NCBI GenBank assembly: GCA_026214975.1
Contig: CM047808.1
Location: 52,430,321-52,494,320 of the forward strand
From: Gentiana macrophylla
Lineage: Eukaryota; Streptophyta; Magnoliopsida; Gentianales; Gentianaceae
Direction of reading: 5' to 3'
Length of the DNA: 64,000 bases
Of the stretch, positions 23,767-35,799 are shown piece after piece. The notes below the pieces were generated by a model, which had not been told where the DNA came from, ran no database searches, and saw only the letters and a program-made list of their open reading frames with translations. Made by a program: the position numbers and the translations under genes. How positions within the stretch are numbered: position 1 is the stretch's first letter; the number at the start of each line of letters is the position of its first letter.

Positions 23767-25464
23767 TGTTGGACTTATTTCTATGTTTTGATGATGAGTG
23801 TCAGACTAGATGTTATAGTGCAAAGGCAAAAAGATGTCTAGATCAAATGTATAGGCTTATTAGAGTTTGATTCATAAATAGGTTTGATCAAACAAGCAAT
23901 CAGAATGGTCGGTGATTTGTTTCAAAGCAGATCGGTCCAGTCGATAGGGTAGATAGGTCGAGAGACTAGTCTGGAACTCGCCAAGACCTGTAGATCAAGG
24001 CCGAGGGTTCAAACTCGCCATGAAGGCTAAGGGATCAAACTTATTAATTTAAGTCAAGGATATGGGATCAGAATTTAGGCAAGTCTGTGATGACCTAAAC
24101 TGATCACATATACATTGTGTACAAGGTCTAAGTTCCATAAGTTGGATGATGTTTGGAACTTGGTTATAATTAAAAAGGTGTAATCTAACTTCACAAATAA
24201 AAGTTAGATAAAAGAAGTCAGCTGCATTGTATTTTATACACAGCAAATTGGAGTTCAGCAGACTGATAGGTATCTCAGCAGACTGATGAACCTGCTGATA
24301 ATATACCTCGATTAATTCAAGATTATTGGAAGATTACATGGATAAGGACAGCCAACTACCTCTGACTTATCAAAGAAATCAAAGGCTGAGATTAAAAGAA
24401 CGTTGGGATGATTCATATTTTTATCCATTGGATATAAGTCAAAGGGTGGATGATGCCTTGTCAAAAGGAATTTCGACAAATGTCACCCCATGAATAGTGA
24501 TGATGAATGCAAATCGATGGGACAAAAACAAGGAACGATTACATTTGAATTTCAAATACAAGTCACATGCATTCTTGCCTATAAATAGAGGACTTTCAAC
24601 TCGTAAACAAGATGATGAAAATTAACAAACTTTGAAAGATAGATATTACCGTGAAAAACACCTGTGAACCTCATCGAACTTAAAGCTACCGATCCAGAGA
24701 AATTCTTCAAGTGTATTCTACATTCAAGCTACATCAAGTATACACACTTGAAGACGCGCAAGTCGATTATATCATCCTAATCAAGTCGCCGCGAATCGAA
24801 TCATTTACTTGATTCAATCTTTATTTTATAAAGAACTCTCTTGAAGACAGTGAAGCACTTTGGTGTGAAAGATCGTTGTTTGTGGTGGAGAGTGGTGAAG
24901 AGGCAATCCTACCCTTCAAGGACCAAGTGGAAGACTCGGGGAGCAAAGCAATCCTACATGTTCCCTGGCCAGTTTGTGAAGCCATAGCAATTGGTGAAGG
25001 ACAAGCAACTTAGGAATCTTTGTAACAAAGCTACATCAAAGATCTCTATTGAATTTCCTCCAACATCACAGGAGAAGAGTGGACTGACAGGATTACACCA
25101 CCTGGAAGCACTATAAAACTGCCTACTTACTTTCAGCATTTACTTTCTGCACTTAGTTTATTCTACACATCAACCTACTGAATCTAGCAACTAAAATCAC
25201 ACACATACACTACTGAGTATCTAATACTTAGTATCATATTTAACAACAAGTATCAAGGCTTAATTTTGATATAATTCAGCTGCACAAATTCAGCAAACTC
25301 AACTATCAAGAGACTATCATTTTATCCGAGCTATGAAGTCTCAAGCAGAGACTGAAGTATCACGCAGCTCTTTGCTGTTCTGAATTTGTTAACTCCAAAG
25401 TTTTAAGGGTTGGCTTTATTCACCCTCCCCTTAAACTTAACCAAAGCCTTTTCAAGGACCAACA
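23767..25464 (+). repeat. Element A 5' LTR
   Basis: 1,698 bp, TG...CA, with a TATAAATA box at 24580-24587. Differences from the 3' LTR are concentrated at CAG/CTG sites, in alternating patches. Confidence 0.9.
24580..24587 (+). promoter_or_regulatory. TATA box, element A 5' LTR
   Basis: TATAAATA in ttgcctataaatagagg. The same box is at 47561 (D) and 58477 (E), while the A 3' LTR has TATAAAAA at 36616. Confidence 0.6.
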
Positions 25465-25466
25465 AT

Positions 25467-25482
25467 TGGTATCGGAGCAAAG
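25467..25482 (+). other. Primer binding site of element A
   Basis: tggtatcggagcaaag, 2 bp after the 5' LTR, matches the plant initiator-Met tRNA primer site (tggtatcagagc) with one change. B, D and E have the same site at 38739, 48451 and 59373. Confidence 0.85.
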
Positions 25483-25569
25483 GCTTACGCTCAAGACATC
25501 CTACTTGTTGTGCTTGTGAAAATTCTTTGAAACTTTCTTTCAAGTTCTCGATTTTCAAAAACTTGCATC

Positions 25570-27883
25570 ATGGATAACACACAAGATGCTAGAACTATGC
25601 TTTGATGTGTTCTCTAGATAAATTTGATGAGTATAAACGTCGAATGCAAGAGCTTACCTTGCTGCAACTCATGATGAGATGATGGATGTTCTAACTGATG
25701 GACCACTGGAGATTACCAAGGCAATAATAGTGGGTGATACAACTTAGTACATTCCTAAACCTAAAAGAGAATGGAATGAGTAACGAGTAAAAGAGCAAAC
25801 CTCAACAACATTGCTATTGATATCATTTACGTAACCTTGGATAGCAATATGTACATGAAGGTTAAAGATTGCAAAGCGCAAAGAAACTTTGGAACAAGAT
25901 ACATTTGATCTGTGAAGGCACCGATGCAATAAAGAAGAATAAAATCGGTGTGGCGTAAAGAGGTTCCAAAAGTTCAAGATGTCGCTAAATGAAACCATTG
26001 AGCAAATGGAATCAAGATTCAATGCAATCTGGATGAACTTACCTCCTTGAGTGTAAGTTATTCAAAAGAAGAAATAAACACCAAAATCTTGGAGGCTCTA
26101 CTCGCAAAAGATGTTTGGAAAATGAAGGTGACTTGCAATAGAAGAAATGAGAAAGTTGCATGACGAAGACACCTTCAAGTTGTTTTCAGATCTCAAGGCT
26201 TATGAATTTAGCAAAAATCTTGTACTGAGATCGAAAGGAAGAGCCAAAGACCATCGCATTGGCTGCTTCACATCAAGAAGAAACATCGGGAGGACAAGAT
26301 GATCATTGGATGAGATGCAGGAGCAGATTGCCCCTCTTGAGCAAGAAAATCAGGATGATGAAGACCGGAAAGGCCCTTCAAGAAACTTCACATAAAGGCC
26401 TCTTGAAAGAAGGAAAGAAGAATCAAAGAAAGATAATGACTATCTGTGCTTTCATTGGAAGAAACCAGGACACTTCAAACCTGACTGTCCTGAGTTAAAA
26501 CAAGGCAAGGAACCTGATTATCTTTGCTTCAACTGCAAGAAGCCTGGACACTTTAGACCTGATTGTCCAGACCTACTAAAGACCAAGAGTCAACAAAGAA
26601 GACATGTCAAGAAGGCTATGGTTGCTGAAGATGAATCAGGGTATGAAGTGGAATCGAAAGGAAATGAATCGATGATGACAAAGATCAAGTTGCTAACATG
26701 GAAGATTATGCCTTGATGGCCAATATGGATGAAAGCGAGGAGGTATACACATCTTTGTATCTATCAATACTCCCGCTGGAAGTGATTGTGAATCAACTTG
26801 TGGTTCAAATCCTAGAAATTTCGACAACAATGAGACTTTGGATGCCATCCTTAATCAAGCGAGGATAATACAATCTGGTTATAAGAGTGTGAAGGCTGAA
26901 AAGAAGCTCTTGAATTGGAAGTTGGAAGATTGAAAGCTGAATTAAGGGTTCTCAAAGGTAAGGAAAAGATGTTGGATGAGAATCAAGATAAGTCTGCTTT
27001 GAACATCCAGCTGACCTCGAATCTCTTTGAACCATCTTGTTCCACTCATCGTATACAAATCGGGAAAGCCTTATGGGGATAGAGCAGGGCTTGGATTTGG
27101 AACTCAAGAATCTAACAAGAGTGGATCTAGTAAGGTCACTTTGAACCTAGTACTGTAATTGGTCCTAAGTTTGTACCGCACTAGATCCAACTCCCGATAA
27201 GGTTGCCGAGGCAAGAAACTCCAATGAGAATGCTTCAAGGAAGCAAAATCGAGAAGTCAAAGAAGTCAACGACTCCTAATAAAAAGAGTAAATCTAAAAA
27301 TAGGATCTTTGTGCCTTCTAAGCTCTTGATAGCGAGACTGGCCGCCAAGTCTGGCTGGACCTACGAAGGGTAAGAAACAGAAATATTCCAAGGATAAGAA
27401 TCCTAAACCAAAAAATGTTAATCATTCAAGGGATACTTATCTCGGGGAAAGGTAGATTGTTCCTCATCGATGATGATTGGAATATTCTGCACTCTTGATA
27501 GAAACAACCAAGACAACCATGCTGCTAGGGTAAAACCTAAGCAATGGAATCAGCAAAGGACTCAGCAGAGGACTTATAAAAGGCCTCAGCAGGGACCTCA
27601 GCAGACTCCATATTACAGGGCTATTCCTAACAGACCGCAAACAAATGGTTATACTAATGCTTCTAACACCAAGAATCACTTCAAACAGCATTATAAACCA
27701 AAAGGCCAGAAAACATATGTGAATCCTACACAACCTACTGTTAGAACCTATGGATGTGTGGAATACATGTATGAACCAAAGTATGACACTTTTAGGAGAA
27801 GACCTTATGGAAACTTACCAAAAGTCATGCTTACCACTGACCACTATGGACCCAAACAGGTTTGGGTACCTAAAATGCATTAA
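25570..27883 (+). pseudogene. gag: Element A gag, broken
   Basis: The ATG at 25570 (atggataacacaca) aligns with the gag starts of D (48555) and E (59476). The N-terminal half is fragmented by many small indels. Two tandem zinc knuckles follow, each of CX2CX4HX4C form: the first (about 26447-26490) has lost its second Cys (CFHW instead of CFHC) and the second (about 26528-26572) reads CFNCKKPGHFRPDC. The readable C-terminal part (27470-27883) is basic and Gln/Tyr-rich and ends WVPKMH. The product would package retrotransposon RNA into cytoplasmic particles. The gag stop is followed by pol in another frame. Confidence 0.75.
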
Positions 27884-27899
27884 CTTTATTTTGTAGGGT
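27881..27899 (+). promoter_or_regulatory. Gag-pol junction of element A: stop then splice-acceptor-like TTTTGTAG
   Basis: The gag TAA is followed by an acceptor-like string ending ttttgtag/ggtgtctgg. Pol (GVWYFDSG) resumes right after the TAG, in the +1 frame relative to gag. The arrangement is the same in D (50843-50861) and E (61771-61799). B keeps the same TAA + ctattttgtagg motif (about 44392-44407) but no pol follows. Confidence 0.45.
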
Positions 27900-28960
27900 G
27901 TCTGGTACTTTGACAGTGGATGTTCCAGACACATGACAAAGAATAAGCACTGTTTAACAAACTTTGTGGCAAAAGATGGTCCAAGGGTGAATTTTGGCAA
28001 CAAAAATACACCTGGATATACAAGAGGATATGTCACACTTGTGAGAAATGGACTTACAATCAAGAATGTTGCATATGTGGAAGGACTGGATTACAACTTG
28101 CTGAGCACTGGACAATTCTGTGACATGGGATACAAAGTCACTTTTGACAAAAACAATTGTATTGTCATTAGTGAAAGAGGTGATCAAGTTGTACTTGCTG
28201 GTAGAAGACAACAAAACATGTATGTTGTGGATTGGTCTACTGCAGTTCCAGAAACCTGCCTGATTGTGCATACCAAGTCTGAACTCAATTGGTTATGGCA
28301 CAAGAAGTTGAATCATTTAAACTTTGATGATATCAATCAGTTGGTAAAGAAGAAGCTGGTGATTGGTTTACCTGAGATCACATTCAAAAAGGATGCTATA
28401 TGTGATGCAAGTCAGCAGGGTAAACAAATAAAGTCAAGTTTCAAGTCAAAGACTAAACAATCAACTAACAGAGTGTTGGAGCTTAGCATATGGATCTTTT
28501 TGGACCAATAACTCCAACAAGTGTAACAGGAAAGAAGTACACTTTGGTGGTTGTGGATGATTATTCAAGGTACACTTGGGTGATATTTATGAACAAGAAA
28601 AGTGAAACACTCAAAAGCATGCCTAATCTTTTGAAGAGATTACAGAATGAGAAAAGTTTAACAGTAATAAAGATAAGATCAGATCAGGGTACTGAATTCC
28701 TAAACAAAGTAATAAGAGAATATCAGGAATGTAATGGTGTACTACATCAACTTGTCATTGCTGTACACCTCAAAGAAATGGGGTTCTTTGAAAGAAGAAA
28801 CAGGACTTTAAAGGAAGCGGGAAGAACAATGATCTCGTGAAGCATTGCTACCTAAAAGATATTAATCAAGAACTAATCAACAAAGATGCTATACACAAAG
28901 CAGAACATCGAAGAAACAAGAAGCCGTCAAGACACCTTATGAGGTTTGGAATGGAAGACA
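27897..28960 (+). pseudogene. pol: Element A pol, protease to integrase
   Basis: It opens with the aspartic protease motif WYFDSGCSRHMT, followed by the protease body with GPRVNFGNK and NVAYVEGLDYNLLS. Then comes the gag-pre-integrase HHCC zinc region (WHKKLNHLNF...CDAS), where the last Cys is Ser (D has CDACQQGK). The integrase core follows: Asp in DLFGPITP, Asp in RSDQGTEFLN and Glu near FFERRNRT. There are frame breaks at about 28485 and 28750-28850, and the region after 28840 degenerates until 29025. The encoded integrase would join cDNA to chromosomal DNA. Confidence 0.8.
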
Positions 28961-29024
28961 ACCTAACATATCCTATTTTCATCCATTTGGAAGTAAATGT
29001 TTTATCCTAAATCATAAGTTACAC

Positions 29025-29420
29025 TTGAAAAAATTCCAACCAAAATCAGAAGAAGGAATTTTCTTGGGATATTCTTCAGTCAGCAAGGCATTCAGGGTAC
29101 TGAACAAGAGGTCACTGAAACATGAAGAAACAATCCATGTTGTGTTTGATGAACCTAAGTTCACTGGAATGGAAGATGAAGATTGTGAACCTGCTGAGAA
29201 TCAACAAGTCACTGATCTAGATTGTGTTGAAGTTTTGGAAAGATTCAATGACTTAAAAGTTTCGACATCGCCCTTTGAACACACTGCTTTGGTAATGTTA
29301 TCGATGCAACAATCAAGCGCTTCAAGGATCTGCTTGAACCCCTCAGTAGAAGAAGCTATAGCGAGAGCACCTATCAAGAGGTTCACGATAATCAAAATAA
29401 CCAGAATTCACAATGGTTAA
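29025..29420 (+). pseudogene. pol: Element A pol, integrase C-terminal and linker region
   Basis: Readable stretch with [12 protein letters not shown] and [12 protein letters not shown], the conserved C-terminal module of copia integrases, followed by an acidic linker that is scrambled after about 29260. The equivalent in D (52032 onward) is open through the same linker into RT. Confidence 0.65.
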
Positions 29421-29464
29421 GGAATCACCATGCTGAACAAGTTATTGGCAATGTACAGCAAGGT

Positions 29465-30451
29465 GTGAGGACTAGAAGACAACTGGAAGCTATGTTTACT
29501 TGTTTTCTACCTCAAATGGAACCTAAAGTTGTTGAAGAAGCAATTTCAGATCCAGATTGGATAATAGCTATGCAAGAAGAATTAAATGAATTTGAAAGAA
29601 ATCAAGTTTGGACACTAGTTGAAAGGCCAAGTCATGCAAATATCATTGGTACTAAGTGGGTATACAGAAATAAACTTGATGAATCAGGTACCATTGTAAG
29701 GAATAAGGCCAGACTAGTTGTAAAAGGCTATTCTCATGCAGAAGGAATAGATTTTGATGAAACTTATGCACCTGTTGCAAGATTGGAAGCTATCAGATTA
29801 TTCTTGGCACATGCTGCATATAAGAACTTCAAAGTATATCAAATGGATGTCAAAAGTGCATTCTTGAATGGCATTCTAGAGGAGGAAGTGTATGTACAGC
29901 AACCTCCTGGATTTGAAGTTAAAGATCAAGAAGATAAAGTGTATAGACTCAACAAAGCACTTTATGGATTAAAACAAGCACCAAGAGCATGGTATGAGGC
30001 TCTATGTCAATTCTTGGTGGATAATGGCTTTACAAAAGGCACCATTGACAAGACACTTTTCAGAATCAGTGAAGGGGATAGCACCCTGCTGGTACAGATT
30101 TATGTTGATGACATAATCTTTGGTTCTGAAAATGATTTACTTTGTGAAAAGTTTGCAAATCTAATGAAGAGCAAATTCCAAATGAGTATGATGGGAGAAA
30201 TGAACTACTTTTTGGGATTGCAAGTTAAACAGATGAAAGATGGAATCTTCATTCATCAAACCAAGTATACCAAGGAGTTGCTGAAGAAATTTGGTATGGA
30301 AAACAACACCAAGATATCAACTCCAATGAGTACAAACATCAGATTGGATGAAGATAAAGAAGGCAAAGATGTTGATCAGACCTTATACAGAAGAATGATA
30401 GGCAATCTGTCAGACGCATCGCCAGCCAGACTGATATATCCTTTGCTGTAG
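29465..30451 (+). CDS. pol: Element A reverse transcriptase (RVT_2), open segment
   Basis: A 328-residue open segment with the complete copia-type RT landmarks: [68 protein letters not shown] and the catalytic [12 protein letters not shown] (coding at about 30101-30136). It copies the element RNA into DNA inside particles. The methionine at 29465 is only the first ATG of the open stretch, since the domain belongs to the gag-pol polyprotein. The frame fails at about 30415 where D reads differently around CAG/CTG sites, so the stop may be an error. Confidence 0.88.
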   Translation: MRTRRQLEAMFTCFLPQMEPKVVEEAISDPDWIIAMQEELNEFERNQVWTLVERPSHANIIGTKWVYRNKLDESGTIVRNKARLVVKGYSHAEGIDFDETYAPVARLEAIRLFLAHAAYKNFKVYQMDVKSAFLNGILEEEVYVQQPPGFEVKDQEDKVYRLNKALYGLKQAPRAWYEALCQFLVDNGFTKGTIDKTLFRISEGDSTLLVQIYVDDIIFGSENDLLCEKFANLMKSKFQMSMMGEMNYFLGLQVKQMKDGIFIHQTKYTKELLKKFGMENNTKISTPMSTNIRLDEDKEGKDVDQTLYRRMIGNLSDASPARLIYPLL

Positions 30452-31107
30452 GTGTTTGTGCAGATTTCAATCTAAACCTAAAAGAAAGTCATTTAGGTGC
30501 AGTCAAGAGAGTTCTCAAGTATCTAAAGGAGACTTTGGGAGTAGGGATATGGTATTCCAAGGATGGAAGCTTCAAAGTTATATCCTACTCAGACTCGATT
30601 ATCTTTGGATGCAAGATTGATAGAAAAAGCACTACAGGAACCTGTCAATTAATGGGAAATAGGCTGGTCTCCTGGTTCAGCAAGAAACAGAATTCTCTAT
30701 CAACTTCCACTGCTGAGGCTAAATATATAGCTGCTGGAAGTTGCTGTGCACAAGTATTATGGCTAAGACAACAATTAAGGGATTATGGAATTGAAAAAAA
30801 GGAAATTCCAATTATGTGTGATAACACAAGTGCAATTGCAATCACAGAAAATCCTGTTTTGCACTCAAGAACCAAGCACATTGATGTGAGACATCATTTT
30901 ATAAGAGATCATGTTGAAAAGAAAGATGTTGTGGTTATATATATCCCTACTGAAAATCAACTTGCTGATATTTTCACTAAGCCACTTGATAGTGAAAGAT
31001 TTGCCAAATTAAGGACTGAACTTGGAATTATAAAAGTTGATGATAATCAAGAAGGTATCGAATTCACCAAGGGATTAGTCTTTGCTATTTTGGGTGAGCT
31101 CACTTAG
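30452..31107 (+). CDS. pol: Element A RNase H, open segment
   Basis: Continuation of pol, with the open frame from 30535. Visible landmarks are DRKSTTGTCQ, VSWFSKKQNSLSTSTAEAKY, the acidic position in CDNTSAIAI, TKHIDVRHHFIRDHV and DIFTKPLD, all typical of copia RNase H, which removes the RNA template. The usual YSDADYAG-like motif reads YSDSIIFG here. The DNA (gactcgattatctttgg) looks like a mis-read of a CTG-rich original. The stop at 31105-31107 ends pol. Confidence 0.82.
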
Positions 31108-31683
31108 CAGACTAGTCATTGGTCTCAACAATTCCATGTACTTATGTTTGGACAATTGAGCAAATGAGGTTGCCAAGGGGATTGGTCTTTGTCATGTTGG
31201 GTGAGCTCACTTGACAGATCAGTCATTGGTATTAAATCTCATCTTGTATTATCAATTGTACAAAACAAGAAGGAATCAAGGATTAGCAGAGTCACTTTGT
31301 CAAAGATGTCTTTGAAGCACCTTTATCAAGAGATCGCCGAGCCCACCTATTTGAATGGAACGTTACATACCAAAGTTATTAAAGTCAAAAAGCGATTGGC
31401 GGGATATTTATTTCATCCTTTATAACCGCGCGATTAACACTATCCAACGGTTACAAACGTTATGGAGGAGTAATGGGCCACGTGTCAAGACAGCATTTAT
31501 TCAGATTAATCGTGGTTGACATGGATATACGTGCAATGACAGTTGCAACCACTCACTGTCTATATATTCAGGCCTATCACACAACAGATTATCTACTTGC
31601 AAATTCTGGTTTATCACTGTGAATTTCACACTGTGTGAACACAGATTCATAATCAATCTTCTTCATCTTATTTTCTCATACAA
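31108..31683 (+). promoter_or_regulatory. Element A pol-ORF3 interval with G-box and TATA-like motif
   Basis: 576 bp with no gene. It contains a G-box ccacgtgtca at 31478-31487, a TATA-like tatatattca at 31561-31570, and then caccat-like start contexts before the ORF3 ATG at 31684. Element D keeps both motifs (54454-54463 and 54538-54547), and B keeps the G-box (44558-44567). It may be an internal promoter for ORF3, but an acceptor site for a spliced RNA is equally possible. Confidence 0.4.
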
Positions 31684-32988
31684 ATGGCGGAAAAGGTTGA
31701 TGTTCAGATTGAGTCAATCCAAAGTGTTAGAGGCTTTGTTGTGGATGCGAACAGAACTGAATTGGCCATTAATATCGGTAGAAGAATAAAGAGATATGCT
31801 GGTCTGGAGAATGTGCTGAATATAAGACTGGAGACAATCTCATATACTAATGTTGTCAGTTTCTGGAGAAACATTCAAATTCAGGAAGGAACTGAAGCAT
31901 TTAAAACGGCTGTGAATGGACAAGAAATAGAAATTTCCTCAAGTCTGCTGAGGGAAGTTTTTGGATTTGAAGAAGTGGTGGATGGTCCAGTTAATCTTGA
32001 AGCAATGGGACTGTCCAAGATGACTTTTGTTGATCAAATCAAAACAGATGAAGCCACCAAATCCGTTCCAGGCATCACTTGCAGACATATTGGGAAAGAG
32101 TACAGTCTTCTGAGCAAACTCATTGCTAAGAACATACTTGGACTGGTTGGAAGTATGGACACTCTATCTGGACCTAGGATAGAGTTGATGATGATTATCT
32201 GCAGAAGCATGAAGTTTGATTGGGCTGGTTACTTCATTCACTACATGAAAAAGGTAGCCAAGGAAGAAAAAGAGGGAAAGAGGAAATCCAAGGCCCTGCC
32301 CTTAGGTTTGATGGTTCAGACCCTGCTGAATCATTTGGCAATCCCTGATGTAGCACCTGAAAAGATCAATCAGTCTAGATACAAGAAGGAAATTGATTAT
32401 GCTATTCATGGTCTAGATGATGATGAAGATGTGGCTGACCCTGCTGCTGATGATGATAGTGATGGTGATGGTGATGCTGGTGGTGAGCAGGTCAAGCCAA
32501 CTAAAAAGAAACCTGTTAAACCTGCTGCACCAAAGAAAGCTGCTGAGAAAAGAAAGGGTGCAGAAACAAGGAAGATAACTGAGGTATTAAAACCTTCAAA
32601 AAGAACAAGGAAGCAAACAACACAGACTGCTGAGTCTGCTGAGGGTTCAGTGGAGGTTACTGACCCTGCTGTTGCTGCAAGAAAAACTGTTGTTGAAATT
32701 CTGAGGGAACAACAGAAGGAAGCCAGTAGAAAGAGGAAGTCTACTGTGGCTGAAAAAGATGATGAACCCCTTTCCAAGAGGAGAAAAGAAATTATCCATA
32801 AACAGAAACATGGAAAAGGGAAAGAACTGAAAAACTTGGAGGCACAAAGAGTCCCAGAGGAAGCATCAGTAGAAGAGGAAGAAGAGGCTATTGAGGCTGA
32901 GCCCTTGACTATCATCAAGCCTGTGAAAATTATCGACTCTCACCAAGAGGTTGTTCACTCATCAAGCCTGGGACAAAGTTGTTGTTGA
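31684..32988 (+). pseudogene. Element A third ORF (Sirevirus 'env-like' position), N-terminal part
   Basis: 434 residues from ATG 31684. The N-terminal ~200 residues are globular (GLENVLNIRLETISYTNVV, LLREVFGFEEVV, LSKLIAKNILG) and homologous to the ORFs at 54663 (D) and 45204 (B). A strongly acidic run (DDDEDVADPAADDDSDGDG) follows, then a Lys-rich part with repeated KK/KR clusters (KPVKPAAPKKAAEKRK). No signal peptide or membrane-spanning segment is visible, so the traditional envelope label rests on position only. The N-terminal half could belong to a plant-transposon-associated domain family, but I am not certain. The frame is lost at about 32980. Confidence 0.6.
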
Positions 32989-33821
32989 GCAATCTGTTGG
33001 AGATATATCTGCAGCTTCATCGACCCGAGCCTCTTGTAGTATCTACTGAAGACCCACAACAAACCACTGAACCTGAACCTACTGTGTTAGTTGAAGAATT
33101 AGTTGAAGATCCTGCAATTGTTGCAAGAACTCAGGGGGAAGAGCAAATCACGCTAACCTTTGGCGATGAGCATGTAAGTCGTGGGGAATCAAGTGTTGTA
33201 CGATGGAAGTAGTAGGCACAAATTTACAATCTCCAAGAACCTATTGACTTTCAAACATCTGTTGAAGAAACCATGAACCTACTTGTTGGAACCTTTGGAG
33301 GTCAACAAGGTACTGATTTTGCTCCCAGGAGATCTTTCATGCCCTTTGAAAGGCATGTGAAAGAGAGAAAGAAAACAGAAGAGTTTGTAGATCCCAAACT
33401 TCAGCAAATTGCTGACAATTTCCAATGGAAGTTTGGTTTTACACAAAAGACAAAAGCCAATTCTTGAATCTATGATGATTTTGAAGAATGGGCTTTTAAC
33501 AAGTTGGGAGTAGAGAATCTGGACCTAGTTGATACCACTCTGCTGCAATCCAGATTGATGGACTTATTTGATGAGCAACTGAAGGAGGAGGGCATCAAGT
33601 TTAGGGATCCAAGAGATGGCAATGATGACTCTTCCTCATCATCAGATTCTAGAGGAGATTTCCCCTCTGGACCAGGAGCAACCAGTGGGACTGCAATGTT
33701 AAAGGAACCACATGTACAACAAGCCCCACCGAGCATCGGTGTAGGTCACCTGAGGGCCAGCAGACTGGAGAGATGGATGAGGATCTACAGGATCTCACCA
33801 TGGATGATCTGGAAGCATTGA
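32979..33821 (+). pseudogene. Element A third ORF, middle fragments
   Basis: Short open pieces (32979-33212, 33273-33467, 33504-33821) in changing frames that continue the third ORF. They are acidic, with PEPTVLVEELVEDPAIVA and SSSSSDSRGDFPSGPG. They probably belong to one original reading frame broken by small indels. Confidence 0.5.
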
Positions 33822-35548
33822 TCAATGAAGGAATCAATCTGAGTGCTGGTAGGCTAGGTGATGAATCTTCTACATTCCATGTTGTAGAGCCTCATCGCAC
33901 AAACCGAACTCAACAGAGTGAGGATTTGGATGAAGAGAAGGTCACCGACTTCAGTGACCCAGTGCGGCTTCGAGATGCATCTATTGAATATCAAGATGGT
34001 TTTGACTTTGAGGGCACTCTTACTAAATCTGCCCTTATCCTAACCAAGATTGGTCATGCTGAAGGATTCCAAGTGGATAATGAGGCTATATTCAATCCAC
34101 AGAGAGTTGAAGAGGAGGTACAGGTTGCTGAGTTGCAAACAGCACCTGGACACAGGTTGGAACAGGAGGTACAGGCTGCTGAGTCTCAAACAGCACCTGG
34201 ACAAAGGTTGGAACCTGATTTGGGTTTGGAGGAAACCCCTGTTGCTGAAGAGGCTGCTGTAGTGGAGCCTACTGGAGACAAGACCACTGAAGGGAAAGAT
34301 GGTCAGCAGACTGCTGTTAATGAGGATGAGCAGCTGCTGGACTCTGACTTTAGTGATGAGGAATTTCAAATGCCTGAAGAAGAAAACGTTGAAGTTGATC
34401 CCCAACAGGCATTTGTACCTGTTTTTGAAGAACCTTCCATTGATCCTATCTTGGAGGAATATCAAGGACCTAACCCTGCTGGTCTAGATAGGAGTTGGGC
34501 AATGGTTGTGAGCAATCAGAGGCCACAGTACAACGTTGAGGAGCCTGCTGATGAAGCTATTGGTGGAAGGATGACCAGTGAAGTGCCAGTTGAAGTTCTG
34601 AATGAGTTAAGGACTGTTAGAAATGATATGCAACAGTTAAGAACTCAACTGGATAGACAGGAAGAAAGATTTGAAGAACTGATGAAAATGGTAAATGAAA
34701 ATGCAGACAAGCTAACGCCTACGCTTGCTTCAAACTTCACATCTACTCAAAATGCTGTGAATGATCTGATACTAGATGTGAGGGGAATCAAGGTTGGAAA
34801 TACTGCCAAAGAGAAGTTTCTGAAAGACCAATTCATTTCCATCCATCAGAAACTTGACAACCTTGCTGCTACACCTAAGCCTGCTGAGGCTGCTGGAACA
34901 TCTCAACCTGCTGGATTTGATCCTAAGGTTACTGAGAGGATTAATCTACTAGAACAGACTTTGCAATCCATGATTACTACAGTTGACACCAGAACTGAGA
35001 TTATGGAAGGGCAACTGAATAATCTGGTTATTTCACAGGAGAGTGTTCATGGCCTATTGTCCCGTTTTGTTAATGATGTCATTAAGGGGGAAGAGGGCCA
35101 AACAGCTACAACAAAAGAGGCTGCAAGACTTTTTGCACAGAAGAGATGGGAAGATGATACCAATGCTTTCAGGCAACCTGCACCTGGCAGATTGCAACTT
35201 ACTGATGATCTTTTTAGACAATACAAGAAAGAGTATTATAACAGGAGGAAACCTTTTCAAGACAAAGGGTTTCATGAAGGTCTGGACTCTTTCTTGGGAT
35301 TGAAATTTTGGGAGGCAAGGATCAAAGCCTTAAGGACAACCAACAGAGGTGGTAGAAGTGGAAGAGGTGGAAGAAGTAGCAGAGGTGATAGGAACTTGCC
35401 TATCACAAAAGCAAAGGATTCACTTGAAGAGTTAAAGGAACTATACATGAAGTTTGGATTCAAAGTGAATCAGATTAATCTTATCCTTCCTGAAGCATGG
35501 AACTGGTGGAAACAAGTCAATCCCTACATTGATGTTACACTCGATTGA
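33773..35548 (+). pseudogene. Element A third ORF, C-terminal part
   Basis: A 591-residue open segment. It has a very acidic beginning, then a direct 16-17-residue repeat (VAELQTAPGHRLEQEVQ / AAESQTAPGQRLEPD), then a heptad-like coiled-coil stretch (LNELRTVRNDMQQLRTQLDR), a second coiled-coil-like part, and near the C-terminus an RGG-type motif (RGGRSGRGGRSSRGD). Coiled coil plus RGG suggests a protein- or RNA-binding structural protein. No hydrophobic membrane anchor is present. The frame differs from the N-terminal part, so one or more indels separate them. It ends TLD at 35548, 251 bp before the 3' LTR. Confidence 0.6.
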
Positions 35549-35787
35549 AAATGAATGGATGAGGGATATGATAGAAGAGATCGGGCCTACCAAGAACAAG
35601 TGAGAAGGCCGACAAGAGAGAGAAAGAAGAAGATGAGATCAAAGATACTTTAATCTGTATTATGTTTTTGCTGATTCTAGACTGTAATATCTTTGAACAA
35701 ATGATTTTAATGAAAGATGAATATTTGTTATGTTTTTGTTTTTGTCTTTTTGCTTTGCTGTTAGGTGAGGGTAGTGGCATCATCACC
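35549..35787 (+). other. Element A 3' untranslated region
   Basis: Non-coding, T-rich tail between ORF3 and the polypurine tract, including tgaggtagtgg-like sequence common to A and B (gagggt...catcatca...aaaaaggg). No gene is seen. Confidence 0.6.
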
Positions 35788-35799
35788 AAAAAGGGAAAT
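35788..35799 (+). other. Polypurine tract of element A
   Basis: aaaaagggaaat directly before the 3' LTR TGTTGG. The identical tract is in B at 55868-55879. Confidence 0.85.

Noticed and set aside
31684..35548. A true viral envelope gene
   Set aside because: No signal peptide, cleavage site or membrane anchor is visible. The label rests only on position downstream of pol.
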